Positions 5,958-15,234 of a stretch of 42,825 bases of DNA are shown here, in pieces. The translations under genes were made by a program, and so were the position numbers. The stretch's first letter is position 1; every line of letters begins with the position of its first letter. Origin of the DNA: an uncultured Mediterranea sp. (GTDB lineage Bacteria; Bacteroidota; Bacteroidia; Bacteroidales; Bacteroidaceae); assembly GCA_946056155.1 (NCBI GenBank), contig CAMGIP010000006.1, positions 1 to 42,825 of the forward strand, written 5' to 3'. Below the pieces are notes generated by a model that worked only from the letters and a program-made list of their open reading frames with translations, searched no databases and was not told the DNA's origin.

Positions 5958-8807
5958 TTACTTACCGGCTTCAGGAGCAGTCATGATGACGGTAATCTTG
6001 TTGCCTTGCTTCAGCAGGCTGGTGGCAAACTTGGCCACTTCCTCTGCCGTGATGCTGTTGACCATTGCCTCGAAATCCTTGGTAACATCCACCTTGTTGA
6101 AGAAGTAGGCATCAAGGGCTGCCAACCAGTAGCTGTTCTCCTTCTGGTTGTTGGTGTACTGCTTGAGCATATATTTCTTGGCCTTGTCCATCTGCTCGGC
6201 AGAGGGTCCCTCCTTAGCTACGCGTTCCAACTGTTCCACGATAATCTTGTTGAGATGATCCTTCTTGGCAGGGTCTGTCTGATAGACAATCTGGAGCATC
6301 AGCTGAGGTTTGGGATATTGGCTCAGGTCGCCACTACAGCTTACGCCGTACGTTCCACCCTCTTTCTCGCGAACTTCTTCGGTATAGACGATATTCATAG
6401 CCTGGGTGAAGATGCTCAGCAACAGGCTGTTGCGTGTGTTATAAGCCACCTTGCCGCTGTAGAGCATGAAGTTGGTAGCCATCGGGGTCTGCTGTTCCTT
6501 CGCATACTCCTTGAAGTGGTTGCCCTTGGCCACATTCATCTTGCGGTCAATCCACTTGCCCTTCTTGCCCGTAGTAGGCAGAGAGCCGAGGTAGCTTTCA
6601 ATCAACGGCTTGGCAGCTTCGATGTCGATGTTACCTACAAAGAAGAAGGTGAAGTCACCGGCATTGGCAAAACACTCTTTGTACATCTCAACAACGCGGT
6701 CAAGGTTCACCTGATCCAGTACGGCAGGTTTCAGCGAGAGGTAGCGGGGATGGTTGCCATACATCAGGGTGCTGATGGTGTCGTTGATGGTGCTGAGCGG
6801 ATTGGCCTCTGCACTCTCCAACTGTGCTTTCAAGCGGCTCTTGAACGATTCAAATGCCTCCTGGTCCTTGCGGGGAGCAGTTATGCTGAGGTAGGTCAGC
6901 TGCAACAGGGTTTCCAGATCTTTGGGTGAGCAGCTGCCGCCTATGCCTTGAGTGAGGTTGCCGATGGTAGCATTTACACTCACCTTCTTGCCAGCCAGCA
7001 TCTTTCTCAGCTCGGTGTTGCTGAACTTGTCCAAACCGCTGGCGCTCATAATGCCGTTGAGGATTTGTGAGTTGAAGTTGATCTTCTCCTCGTTAGCAAA
7101 GCGTGACGTACCTCCGAGGCTGTGTCCTTTCATCAGGATTTCGTCTGCCTTGAAGGGGGTCTGCTTGATATAGACCTTGATGCCATTGCTCAGCACCAGT
7201 TCAGTGCTGCCGAAGATGGCATTCTGTTTCTCGGAAACAATCTTGCCTCCCTTGGGTGCTTCGCTCATCAGCGGTTCGTTGCTCACTTTATCCTCGTAGG
7301 GCTTGACCTCCATATTCTTCATGCCTTTGAGCAGAGCCAGCACCTCTTCTTGGGTGATGACCTTCACGCCCTCTTTCTCGGGAGCGGCAATGAACACAGC
7401 CTGATTCTCCTCGCTGATGAGGTTGGCCTGCTGAATATATTGGTTGATGGCATCCAGCGGAATATTGGGAACCAGTTGGTTCATCATAGCATATTCATCT
7501 TCTACGCTGGGGATGGGTTCGTTGTTGAGGAAGTTGGCAATGTACTGCTGTACAAAAGCGTTGTTTCTCATGTTCTTGCGCTCGTTATAAGACGACTCCA
7601 ACCGTTGGAGGTAGTTGGCACGGGCACGCTCGTATTCACTTTCGGTAAAGCCGAAGCGGCGCATACGTTCCAGTTCAGCGAGACCAGCTTCAAAAGCCTC
7701 CTTCATGCCTTCACCCTTGCTGCCGATACTGATGGTAAAGGCACCTTTGGTTCCGCAGAGGAAATAGTCACTGTCATAGGTGGCAGCATAGAGGAAGGGC
7801 GGGTTGGCACCCTGACGAATCTCGTCCAAACGAGAGTTCATCATGCTGACGATCATGCTCTGGATGTAGTCCTGAATGAGGTACATCATGTTGCCCTTCT
7901 GGGCATCGGGGAAGAGTTCGTGCTTGAAGAAAAGCATGATGCTGGGATCATTCACCTCTTTGTCTTTACCTATATATATAATAGGTTCCTTGTTGTCACC
8001 CACGGCAAATTCCGTACGCTCGGCAGGATTCACGGGAGCCTTTACATCGGCCCATGTGCTCTTAATCTTGGCCTCCATCTGGTCCACATCGATATCTCCT
8101 ACGATGATGATACCCTGCAGGTCAGGACGATACCACTTGCTGTAGTAGCTACGGATGGCATCGTAGGGGAAGTGGTCAATGACGTCGATGCTACCGATAG
8201 GCATACAGTCGGCATACTTGCTGTCGGGATAGAGCACCGGTTGTGCTTCGGTGTAGAGGCGGAGCATACCGCTGTTGCGGCTACGCCACTCTTCATGAAT
8301 CACGCCACGCTCATCATCAATGTCCTTATCGCTCAGCAGTACGGCGTTGCTCCAGTCGTGCAGGATGAGCAAGCAGGAATCTACGATAGCCTGGTCGGTA
8401 GTAGGTACGTTGCTGATGTTATAGACCGTTTGCTCTACGCTGGTGTAGGCGTTCAGGTCAGAACCGAATTTGATACCCTTGCTTTCGCACCAGGGCACAA
8501 TGCCCAGTCCGCGTTCATCACCGGGGAAGTTCTTTGTGCCGTTGAAGCACATGTGCTCCAGGAAGTGGGCCAGACCGCGTTGATGGGGTTCCTCCAAGAT
8601 GGAGCCCACCTTTTGGGCAATGTAGAATTCTGCCCGGTTCTGGGGCAGGTTGTTGTGACGGATGTAGTAGGTGAGTCCGTTCTCCAGCTTACCGATGCGC
8701 ACCTCCTTATCCACGGGGATGGGTGGCATCTGCTGTGCATTCATCTGGATAAAGCCAAAGCACACGAGAGCTATAGCCACCAGCATGGTTTTGAGTAGAT
8801 GTTTCAT
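5958..8807 (-). CDS. Secreted M16 family zinc metallopeptidase (insulinase/pitrilysin-like)
   Basis: This large protease of 949 residues has a signal peptide (about residues 1-25, ending NAQQ), so it acts in the periplasm or at the outer membrane. The inverted zinc motif HFLEH (His81, Glu84, His85) is intact, and the second Glu region, ERGVIHEEW, follows about 75 residues later. The protein has the duplicated M16 architecture: an active N-terminal half followed by a second, non-catalytic M16 half (about 530-900) that lacks HxxEH. Enzymes of this family cut peptides enclosed in a two-lobed chamber. It appears to be transcribed alone. The physiological substrate is unknown. Confidence 0.93.
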   Translation of the reverse strand: MKHLLKTMLVAIALVCFGFIQMNAQQMPPIPVDKEVRIGKLENGLTYYIRHNNLPQNRAEFYIAQKVGSILEEPHQRGLAHFLEHMCFNGTKNFPGDERGLGIVPWCESKGIKFGSDLNAYTSVEQTVYNISNVPTTDQAIVDSCLLILHDWSNAVLLSDKDIDDERGVIHEEWRSRNSGMLRLYTEAQPVLYPDSKYADCMPIGSIDVIDHFPYDAIRSYYSKWYRPDLQGIIIVGDIDVDQMEAKIKSTWADVKAPVNPAERTEFAVGDNKEPIIYIGKDKEVNDPSIMLFFKHELFPDAQKGNMMYLIQDYIQSMIVSMMNSRLDEIRQGANPPFLYAATYDSDYFLCGTKGAFTISIGSKGEGMKEAFEAGLAELERMRRFGFTESEYERARANYLQRLESSYNERKNMRNNAFVQQYIANFLNNEPIPSVEDEYAMMNQLVPNIPLDAINQYIQQANLISEENQAVFIAAPEKEGVKVITQEEVLALLKGMKNMEVKPYEDKVSNEPLMSEAPKGGKIVSEKQNAIFGSTELVLSNGIKVYIKQTPFKADEILMKGHSLGGTSRFANEEKINFNSQILNGIMSASGLDKFSNTELRKMLAGKKVSVNATIGNLTQGIGGSCSPKDLETLLQLTYLSITAPRKDQEAFESFKSRLKAQLESAEANPLSTINDTISTLMYGNHPRYLSLKPAVLDQVNLDRVVEMYKECFANAGDFTFFFVGNIDIEAAKPLIESYLGSLPTTGKKGKWIDRKMNVAKGNHFKEYAKEQQTPMATNFMLYSGKVAYNTRNSLLLSIFTQAMNIVYTEEVREKEGGTYGVSCSGDLSQYPKPQLMLQIVYQTDPAKKDHLNKIIVEQLERVAKEGPSAEQMDKAKKYMLKQYTNNQKENSYWLAALDAYFFNKVDVTKDFEAMVNSITAEEVAKFATSLLKQGNKITVIMTAPEAGK

Positions 8808-8936
8808 TTTTTTAGGGTTTAAATTTTGATTTATACTCTTTTTCTTTCTTGCGAGTGTTTTGTTTGCCCTATACGTCGCTACTTTTTGCCAAGATTCACA
8901 GTCCAGCTCCTATAAATCTTTGCTGGAACCCATTTT

Positions 8937-8958
8937 TTCTTGGATTGCTCTCCAAGAA
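8937..8958. repeat. Short perfect hairpin upstream of the M16 gene
   Basis: TTCTTGGA (8937-8944) and TCCAAGAA (8951-8958) pair perfectly around a 6-nt loop in the 259-nt gap between the lipid kinase and M16 genes. No T-run follows it on the minus strand. I found no good promoter box for the M16 gene in this gap. Confidence 0.5.
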
Positions 8959-9066
8959 GGAATGAATCCTGCTCCTGCCGAAAGGGATAGGTGACTTCGC
9001 AGCACCTCTTGGAAGGTGGGCAGGGATGACAGAAGGTAGGGGAGAGGGGCAGTAGGGCAGATTACA

Positions 9067-9984
9067 TCAAGGGATAATCAACTTGATGGCTTCATGCTCG
9101 ATGCCTATCTCCAAAGGGAAGTGGCGGTCGATGATTCGTCCATCCAAATCTACCGAGGCATTTTGGGCTCGGAGCACCTTGACGTGCTGTGTGCGATAGG
9201 GCATCACCACTTTGTGATTGAGGATACGCCCTTGAATCAGCATCCATAATCCCGACCAGAGCTGTAGCAATTCCGGACGGTAGATGACCGATACATCCAG
9301 CCAACCGTTGTAGGGTACGGCACTCGGACATTGTCCATACCCGCAGGCACTACCGATGCAGACCGTCATTATGCGGCCGCGGATGTGCTCACCATTAATC
9401 TTCAAGTGGGTACGATAGAGCTTTCGCTCAAAAATGATGGAGAGCAGTGCCATGAACCAGGAGAGGTACTTCACTCCCCAGAACCGCTTGCACTGGTCGG
9501 TAATCTTCACGATACGTGCACCCAATCCGATGTTGATGGCATTCAGAAAGTAGCGGGTAATGTGCTGCTGTCCGTCAAAATACTGGCAAGTACCGACATC
9601 AATGCGGCGGCAGCGGTGATTGATCAGACACTCCACAGCCTCCTTGTAGTCCTGACTCATCTCCCAATATTTGGCAAAGTCATTGCCTATGCCGTTGGGG
9701 ATGATACCCAGTTCGATTTCGCTCTTGTTGGGAGCCTGAGAAAGCATGATTCCGTTGATGGCATCATTCAATGCCCCGTCGCCTCCCACCACCACAATGG
9801 TGCGGTATCCGTTGTTGGCCAGGATCCCGGCCAGACGTTCCACTGACCCGAAACCTTCGCTCTGCACATAGTCGTAGTTTACGCCACGGCTATCCATGTA
9901 TGCTTTGATGGCTTTCCATCTTTTCTGCACCTTTCGGGTTCCTGCTTTTGGGTTATAAATGACCCCCCACTTCTTGGCTTCCAT
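9067..9984 (-). CDS. Diacylglycerol kinase family lipid kinase (YegS/DgkB-like)
   Basis: This protein of 305 residues belongs to the DAGK catalytic family that phosphorylates lipid hydroxyl groups with ATP. Visible landmarks are the N-terminal YNPKAG (10-15), the nucleotide-binding VVVGGDGALND (64-74, GGDG at 67-70) and LGIIPNGIGNDFAKY, the GTxNDFA-type loop. It has no membrane segments, as expected for a soluble or peripherally bound kinase. A TACTTTTG promoter box lies 34 nt upstream of the ATG. The exact lipid (diacylglycerol, sphingoid base or other) cannot be told. Confidence 0.9.
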   Translation of the reverse strand: MEAKKWGVIYNPKAGTRKVQKRWKAIKAYMDSRGVNYDYVQSEGFGSVERLAGILANNGYRTIVVVGGDGALNDAINGIMLSQAPNKSEIELGIIPNGIGNDFAKYWEMSQDYKEAVECLINHRCRRIDVGTCQYFDGQQHITRYFLNAINIGLGARIVKITDQCKRFWGVKYLSWFMALLSIIFERKLYRTHLKINGEHIRGRIMTVCIGSACGYGQCPSAVPYNGWLDVSVIYRPELLQLWSGLWMLIQGRILNHKVVMPYRTQHVKVLRAQNASVDLDGRIIDRHFPLEIGIEHEAIKLIIP

Positions 9985-10017
9985 GCTTTCTTTTTATTAA
10001 GTAATTGATTCAACGTA

Positions 10018-10025
10018 CAAAAGTA
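10018..10025 (-). promoter_or_regulatory. -7 promoter box of the lipid kinase gene
   Basis: TACTTTTG on the minus strand matches the Bacteroides TAnnTTTG box exactly and lies 34 nt ahead of the ATG. No clear TTTG -33 element is found at the usual distance. Confidence 0.55.
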
Positions 10026-10334
10026 GGGATAATCTTTGATATTCTCTTTACTTTTTGTTGATTTTCCTTCGTCTGCCCCTCTTTTGTCTCTCCTTCCTTC
10101 CTTTTTGTCTCCTCTTTTCCCCTTTTCCCCTGCTCTTTCTCTGTCTCTTTCCCCTCAGTTGTTTCTCTCTTTCTTTGTTATCTCTCCTTTATTCCTTTCG
10201 ATTCTCCTTCACCCCTTCTGTTTGTCCATGGTATGCCCTCTGCTTCTTGCAGAACATCCTCTCCTTATCTGTAGCACCATTCTTCTCCCCTCAATGGTGT
10301 GTCTTTTTCTGTATGGATTCCTCCCCGTCAGGAA

Positions 10335-10385
10335 TATAAAAAAAGGGGAATGGAAGGCAATTGTTGTGCTGCCGTCCATTCCCCT
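10335..10385 (-). terminator. Rho-independent terminator of the glycogen operon
   Basis: An 11-bp perfect stem AGGGGAATGGA/TCCATTCCCCT (10344-10354 with 10375-10385) with a 20-nt loop is followed on the minus strand by a run of seven T. It lies 27 nt after the GH57 stop codon. Confidence 0.92.
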
Positions 10386-10411
10386 CAGTATGGGTATAAA
10401 ACTAAATCTGA

Positions 10412-11821
10412 TTATTCAGCTTTCTTTTTGGTCGTCTTTTTGGCAGGAGCCTTCTTTGCAGGCTTTTCGGCAACGTCAGCCTCCTTGGCTACCTTCTTGG
10501 GTTTAGCCTCTTTTGCAGCTTTCTTCTCCTCTTTGGCCAGTTTAGCCTGAGCCTTTTCCAACTGAGCCTGCAGCTGCTGGATTTCCTCACCCTGATTCTT
10601 GATGGTTGTCAGCAGAGCATTCAGCTCTTCGTTATCAATGCCTTCGGGGTAGAGTGAATCCACACGTTTGATGAAGTCGCCCAAAATGTTCATGTAGTTC
10701 GTGAAGGCATCGTAGGGTGATTCATAGATACCGCGGAAGAGGGTTACACTGCTCTGTTTGGTGGTCATGAAACGGAAGTTGTTGCTGGCCTGCAGATAGT
10801 CCCAATCCTGCTTGATGCGGCGGTCGTTGCACATGTGTACGCGTTCAGCCACGCTGTAGAGCTTGTTGAATGCTTCGCGCTGCATGACGTTACCTAACCA
10901 GCAGCTGGTGTCACGCTCTTCGTCCACCCAAGAGAGAGGATAGGGAACGTCCAACTGAGATACTGATTTCAGTTTGGTCACAATCTCTGTAGGTGTAGAG
11001 AAGGTGATGCCTTTGGCCTTGGCACATGCAGGCAGAGCCTTGAGGAATTCCAGGATGTTGGACGACAGCGGCTGGTAGATACCCAGTGCGCAGAGTTCCA
11101 TGAAGATATTGATGACCTGCTCTTCCTGAGGCAGTTCGTCAATCCAGTTGATGTACTTGTCGGCCATCAGCGGGTACTCACTCCATTCAGAGTTGGAGAA
11201 GCGGAGGCTGATATCGTCAGAGAGCTTGTAGTCACGCAACAGCAACTTCAGGTCGGGGTTCATGTTGCAGTGATATACATAGTGGGGGCTCTTCCAACCC
11301 AAGATGTGCTTGGCACCTTCGGTCAGCATACCCTTGAAGCCCATGCTGGCCACAGCAGCACCGATTTCGTCTGAATAGATGAGGCTGGAGTTGCGGAACA
11401 CCTTGGGTGCTTTGCCAAACAGTTGCTTCATCTTGTCGCTCTGACGCTTAACTTCCTCTTTGAAGCACTCCTCATTGGCCAGTGAAGAGAGACCGTGTGA
11501 GTAGGGCTCTGCCAGGAATTCGCAGCAGCCGGTATTGTTCAGCTGGTGGAGCAGGTCTATCACGGCAGGAGCATGAATCTCCAGCTGTTCCAGTGCTACG
11601 CCTGAGATGGAGAGAGCCACTTTGAAGGCACCTTCAGAACTCTTGACCATATCAATCAATGCGTTCAGCGCAGGGATGTAAGAGCGCTCAGCCACATCGT
11701 TGATGCTGGTTTCGTTGGCATAGTCATCGTAGTAATAGTGGTTGGTACCGATATCGAAGAAACGGTACCGTTTCAGATGAATAATCTGGTGTATCTCGAA
11801 ATAAAGACAAATTGTTCTCAT
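10412..11821 (-). CDS. GH57 alpha-amylase-like protein with altered catalytic residues and a Lys-rich tail
   Basis: This protein of 469 residues is a GH57-family member, the third gene of the glycogen operon, 26 nt after the glycogen synthase-like gene. The N-terminal EIHQ (9-12) is the conserved region 1 remnant and CEFLAEPYSHGL (100-111) matches region 2. In region 3 the sequence reads VFRNSSLIYSDE (141-152), with Ser where I expect the nucleophile Glu. In region 4 it reads IFMELCALG (239-247) where active enzymes have a form like MDYETFG, so the acid/base Asp also appears changed. The last 70 residues are a coiled-coil-like stretch followed by a Lys/Ala/Pro tail with PAKKAPAKK. It may be a regulatory or binding protein rather than an amylase. 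Residue equivalences are by eye. Confidence 0.85.
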   Translation of the reverse strand: MRTICLYFEIHQIIHLKRYRFFDIGTNHYYYDDYANETSINDVAERSYIPALNALIDMVKSSEGAFKVALSISGVALEQLEIHAPAVIDLLHQLNNTGCCEFLAEPYSHGLSSLANEECFKEEVKRQSDKMKQLFGKAPKVFRNSSLIYSDEIGAAVASMGFKGMLTEGAKHILGWKSPHYVYHCNMNPDLKLLLRDYKLSDDISLRFSNSEWSEYPLMADKYINWIDELPQEEQVINIFMELCALGIYQPLSSNILEFLKALPACAKAKGITFSTPTEIVTKLKSVSQLDVPYPLSWVDEERDTSCWLGNVMQREAFNKLYSVAERVHMCNDRRIKQDWDYLQASNNFRFMTTKQSSVTLFRGIYESPYDAFTNYMNILGDFIKRVDSLYPEGIDNEELNALLTTIKNQGEEIQQLQAQLEKAQAKLAKEEKKAAKEAKPKKVAKEADVAEKPAKKAPAKKTTKKKAE

Positions 11822-11847
11822 ATCTATTGATAATTTTTAATTAACTG

Positions 11848-13116
11848 TTATTTGCTGCTGTTCCTGATGGTGCTCTCGTAAAGTGCGCGGATGCGCAGAC
11901 CTACCTTTTCCCAGGTGATTCCATCCACCTCTTTCTTGCCCTCTTCCTGCAGATACTGGAAGAGTGAGGGATTGGTACAGATGGAGTAGATGGCGTCGGC
12001 CATGGCATGGATATCCCAGTAGTCGGTCTTGATGACCTTGTCCAGAATTTCACCGCAACCCGACTGCTTGGAGATGATGGAAGGAGTGCCGCACTGCATG
12101 GCTTCCAACGGAGCAATACCGAAGGGTTCTGATACCGAAGGCATCACAAATACGTCACTGTCCTTATATACCTCATATACCTGTTTGCCTCGCATGAATC
12201 CGGGGAAGTGGAATCGGTCGGCAATACCGCGTTCGGCAGCCAGACGAATCATCTGGTTGAGCATATCACCGCTACCGGCCATAACAAAACGGATGTTGCG
12301 CGTACGTTTCAGCACCATAGCGGCAGCTTCCACGAAGTATTCGGGACCCTTCTGCATGGTGATACGTCCCAAGAAGGTAACCACCTTCTCCTTTGAGTGG
12401 TCGGGACGGGGCAGATCCTGCAACTCCTGAGAGAGGGGATATACAGCGTTGTGCATAGCGAACACCTTGGCCGGATTCTGGTGATATTCATTGATGACTG
12501 TACGGCGGGTCAGCTCAGATACGCACATGATGCAGTCTGCGTGGTCCATACCGTTCTTTTCAATCGAATATACCGTGGGGTTCACCTTACCGCGAGAGCG
12601 GTCGAAGTCGGTGGCATGTACGTGGATGCAGAGCGGCTTGCCGCTTACCATCTTGGCATGTACACCAGCAGGGTAGGTCAACCAGTCGTGTGCGTGGATG
12701 ATATCAAACTCCTCGCGTCGGGCCACTACACCGGCAATGATAGAGAAGTTATTGATCTCCTCGTGCAGGTTGCCCGGATAACCACCGGCAAACTCCATAC
12801 AACCCAGGTCGTTGACATGCATGTATGAAAAGTCGGCATAGATGTGGTCACGGAAAGCGTAGTACTCCTCAGGAGAGGTGTATTCCGGCAGACGGGACTT
12901 GAGATAGTCATAGTTTACATCACGCCATACGATAGGCACCTGGTTCATGCCCACGATTCTCAGGAATTTCTCCTCTTGCCCACAGGGTTTAGGCAGGCAG
13001 AAGGTGGTTTCGACATCTCCTTGAAGGCTCAATCCCTTTGTGATCCCGTAGGAGGCAACCGCAAGGCCGCCGTATATCTTGGGAGGAAACTCCCAGCCAA
13101 ACATTAATACTTTCAT
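11848..13116 (-). CDS. Glycogen synthase-like glycosyltransferase (GT-B fold)
   Basis: This 422-residue GT-B glycosyltransferase most likely extends alpha-1,4-glucan chains from a nucleotide sugar in the cytoplasm. The N-terminus MKVLMFGWEFPPKIYGG is typical, HAHDW (141-145) and HVHATDFDRSR follow, FLGRITMQKGPEYFVEA opens the donor-binding domain, and the EX7E element is Glu330 and Glu338 in EPFGIAPLE. It starts 13 nt after the debranching enzyme gene and ends 26 nt before the GH57 gene, so the three form one operon. Bacteroides genomes carry the same trio, where this protein is annotated glycogen synthase; whether UDP- or ADP-glucose is used cannot be seen. Confidence 0.9.
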   Translation of the reverse strand: MKVLMFGWEFPPKIYGGLAVASYGITKGLSLQGDVETTFCLPKPCGQEEKFLRIVGMNQVPIVWRDVNYDYLKSRLPEYTSPEEYYAFRDHIYADFSYMHVNDLGCMEFAGGYPGNLHEEINNFSIIAGVVARREEFDIIHAHDWLTYPAGVHAKMVSGKPLCIHVHATDFDRSRGKVNPTVYSIEKNGMDHADCIMCVSELTRRTVINEYHQNPAKVFAMHNAVYPLSQELQDLPRPDHSKEKVVTFLGRITMQKGPEYFVEAAAMVLKRTRNIRFVMAGSGDMLNQMIRLAAERGIADRFHFPGFMRGKQVYEVYKDSDVFVMPSVSEPFGIAPLEAMQCGTPSIISKQSGCGEILDKVIKTDYWDIHAMADAIYSICTNPSLFQYLQEEGKKEVDGITWEKVGLRIRALYESTIRNSSK

Positions 13117-13129
13117 CTTGTTCCTCCTC

Positions 13130-15070
13130 TTATAAGTTAAACTTGGTCAATAACTTCAGGATACGCAACATCTCGGCTACGTTCATGGCAAACGATACAG
13201 CTCCGCGGCCAACGAAGGGCGGGTTACCGTCAAACAGCTCGGGCAGTGTGCCGATGCAGTGACAGGTCATTTCGTCTTCCATACCGATGAGGTAGCGTTC
13301 TACAAACGACACACCGCTCATCTTGTAGATGCGCAGGTAGGCCTCCATGTAGAATCCCAGCAGCCAGGGCCATGCCGTACCTTGGTGGTATGCGTAGTCG
13401 CGCTGAATCTGCGGACCCACATAGTTGGGGTTGTAGCCACCGCTCTTGGGGCTGAGGGTACGCAATCCTTTGGGAGTGAGGAGTTCCTTGGTCACGATGT
13501 CGAGCACCTGCTTCTTCTGTGCTCTGTCCAAGGGTGAATAGTCGAAGGCTACGGTGAAAATCATGTTCGGGCGAACACTCCAGTCCATCATATATCCGTC
13601 AACATAGTCAAACAGGTATCCGAATTCATTGCGGAAAACCTCTACAAACGATTTGCCTGTGATTTCAGCTTGAGCATCCAAGCGGTCAGCCAATACCGTA
13701 TTGCCGGCTTCACGCTCTGTATCAGCAACAAACTTCAGGGCATTGTACCACAAAGCGTTCACTTCTACAACATAACCGGTACGTGGGATGACGGGGTGTC
13801 CGTTGGCCGTTGAGTTCATCCAAGTCACAGCCTTCTCCTTACCGTTGGTATAGAGCAGTCCGTTATCGTGGATAAAGAGGTTATCATGCTTACGTTCCAG
13901 GATATAGTCCATGATGTCGATCATCAGTTTGCCATACTTCTCGCGGCACTGTTGGCGTGAGGTCTCCTTGGCATACTGTTGCAGGGTCCAAATAGCCCAG
14001 AGCAGTACATCAGGATGTTCCATTTCATAGATTTTATAGGTAGAAGCTTCTCCGGCAATGAATTGTTCGATAGCCTTCTCAGCTGTAGCCATTACATCCT
14101 CAAACTCTTCTCTTTCATCTACGCCCAGGGTCAGGCCTGGCAGTGAGATGAAGAGGTCACGGGCGCGGCATTTGAACCACGGGTATCCAGCGAGGATATA
14201 GTGGTTGTCGCCCTGTTTGTTGTGGAACTGGTGAGCCGAGTTCTTCAAGCAGTGGAAGAAGCTGTCACGCGGTGTGCGGTCCTCAACTTCCGCCTCAAAA
14301 GTCTCTTTCAGCTTTTTGGTGTTCACCTCCGAGATACCTGCTGAGAATACGATGCTTTCACCCTTCTTGATGTCCACTTCAAAGTATCCGGGTACGTACA
14401 GGTCTTCGTTGAAGTCATATCCGCGTTCCTGTTCCTTCGGGTACTCGATACCACGGTACCAGTCGGGCTGGAAGTGGAATTCGCACTTCTTGTTGAGCTG
14501 CATGAACAGTTCGGGATAACCGGGGTACATGCAGGTCTTGATACCATTTTCGATTTCCTGATACTCCCGGCTGGCTTGGGCATTTTCGTGGGTATATTCA
14601 CGTACGCTTCTGAAGGCGAGGAAAGGCCGGAAGCGCAACGTTGTGGCAGAGTGTGCATCTACCAGAGTGTAGCGAATCAAGATGCGGTTTTCATGGTGTA
14701 CAAAGATTTTCTCCTTGCGTAAGATGACTCCACCTACACGGTAAGTTGTAGCCGGGATATGCTCGCAATCGAATTCACGGATATACTTATGTCCGTTGGG
14801 ACTGTAGTTGTTTCCTTGATATTTATGCAAACCCAGGTTGAACTCTGCACCGTGCTGAATTACGGTTTCATCCAAAGAGGAGAGTAGCACATGATTCTCA
14901 TCGTCGAGGTTGGGAACAGGAATCACCAACAGACCATGATATTTGCGCGTGTTACAGTCCACAATCGTTGTACAATGATAAGCTCCTGATTTGTTTGTCC
15001 TCAGAATCTCCCTCGGGAGGGATTCCTCTAAGTTAATCATTAGAGTCTTGTCGAATCGTAAATAACTCAT
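13130..15070 (-). CDS. Glycogen debranching enzyme (amylo-alpha-1,6-glucosidase type, GH133-like)
   Basis: This protein of 646 residues resembles the glucosidase half of eukaryotic debranching enzyme and hydrolyses alpha-1,6 branches of glycogen. The N-terminal domain (about 1-260) contains TNKSGAYHCTTIVDCNTRKYHGLLV-type sequence, and the (alpha/alpha)6 barrel (about 285-640) contains AGYPWFKCRARD, MNSTANGHPVIPRTGYVVEVNALWYNAL and AYHQGTAWPWLLG. It is the first gene of the glycogen operon, with a matching promoter box 66 nt upstream. No signal peptide, so it acts in the cytoplasm on storage glycogen. Confidence 0.92.
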   Translation of the reverse strand: MSYLRFDKTLMINLEESLPREILRTNKSGAYHCTTIVDCNTRKYHGLLVIPVPNLDDENHVLLSSLDETVIQHGAEFNLGLHKYQGNNYSPNGHKYIREFDCEHIPATTYRVGGVILRKEKIFVHHENRILIRYTLVDAHSATTLRFRPFLAFRSVREYTHENAQASREYQEIENGIKTCMYPGYPELFMQLNKKCEFHFQPDWYRGIEYPKEQERGYDFNEDLYVPGYFEVDIKKGESIVFSAGISEVNTKKLKETFEAEVEDRTPRDSFFHCLKNSAHQFHNKQGDNHYILAGYPWFKCRARDLFISLPGLTLGVDEREEFEDVMATAEKAIEQFIAGEASTYKIYEMEHPDVLLWAIWTLQQYAKETSRQQCREKYGKLMIDIMDYILERKHDNLFIHDNGLLYTNGKEKAVTWMNSTANGHPVIPRTGYVVEVNALWYNALKFVADTEREAGNTVLADRLDAQAEITGKSFVEVFRNEFGYLFDYVDGYMMDWSVRPNMIFTVAFDYSPLDRAQKKQVLDIVTKELLTPKGLRTLSPKSGGYNPNYVGPQIQRDYAYHQGTAWPWLLGFYMEAYLRIYKMSGVSFVERYLIGMEDEMTCHCIGTLPELFDGNPPFVGRGAVSFAMNVAEMLRILKLLTKFNL

Positions 15071-15135
15071 AGCTGTGCATTATTTTAAAAGGTTAATTAT
15101 TCGGTTTAAGAGGTTTTCGTTCCTCAATTCAATGC

Positions 15136-15143
15136 CAAAATTA
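15136..15143 (-). promoter_or_regulatory. -7 promoter box of the glycogen operon
   Basis: TAATTTTG on the minus strand matches TAnnTTTG exactly, 66 nt ahead of the debranching enzyme ATG. A T-rich stretch with TTTG lies 15 nt upstream, shorter than the usual 19-21 nt spacing. Confidence 0.55.
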
Positions 15144-15207
15144 CTAATTTTCATTTAGCAAAAAAATAAATAGTAATATTTTTTTCGTTGAAATGGCAAA
15201 TAATGTG

Positions 15208-15215
15208 TAGTATTG
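15208..15215 (+). promoter_or_regulatory. Candidate -7 box of the rhomboid gene
   Basis: TAGTATTG has seven of eight matches to TAnnTTTG and lies 19 nt ahead of the ATG, divergent from the glycogen operon promoter. The -33 element is weak. Confidence 0.35.
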
Positions 15216-15234
15216 TATCAAAATTGCTGATTTT

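Larger units (their letters stand above)
9985..10411. other. Intergenic region with a long pyrimidine-rich tract
   Basis: This 427-nt gap between the lipid kinase and the glycogen operon holds the kinase promoter (10018-10025), a plus-strand C/T tract from about 10060 to 10230 with very few purines, and the terminator of the glycogen operon (10335-10385). Plus-strand open frames here look like low-complexity artefacts and I do not call them genes. Confidence 0.75.

Noticed and set aside
7122..8798. Long plus-strand open frame (558 codons) opposite the M16 protease
   Set aside because: Antisense shadow of a well-supported gene; no recognisable domain or promoter.
10036..10506. Plus-strand open frame of 156 codons
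   Set aside because: It is Ser/Leu/Phe low complexity caused by the pyrimidine tract and overlaps the glycogen operon terminator and GH57 gene end.
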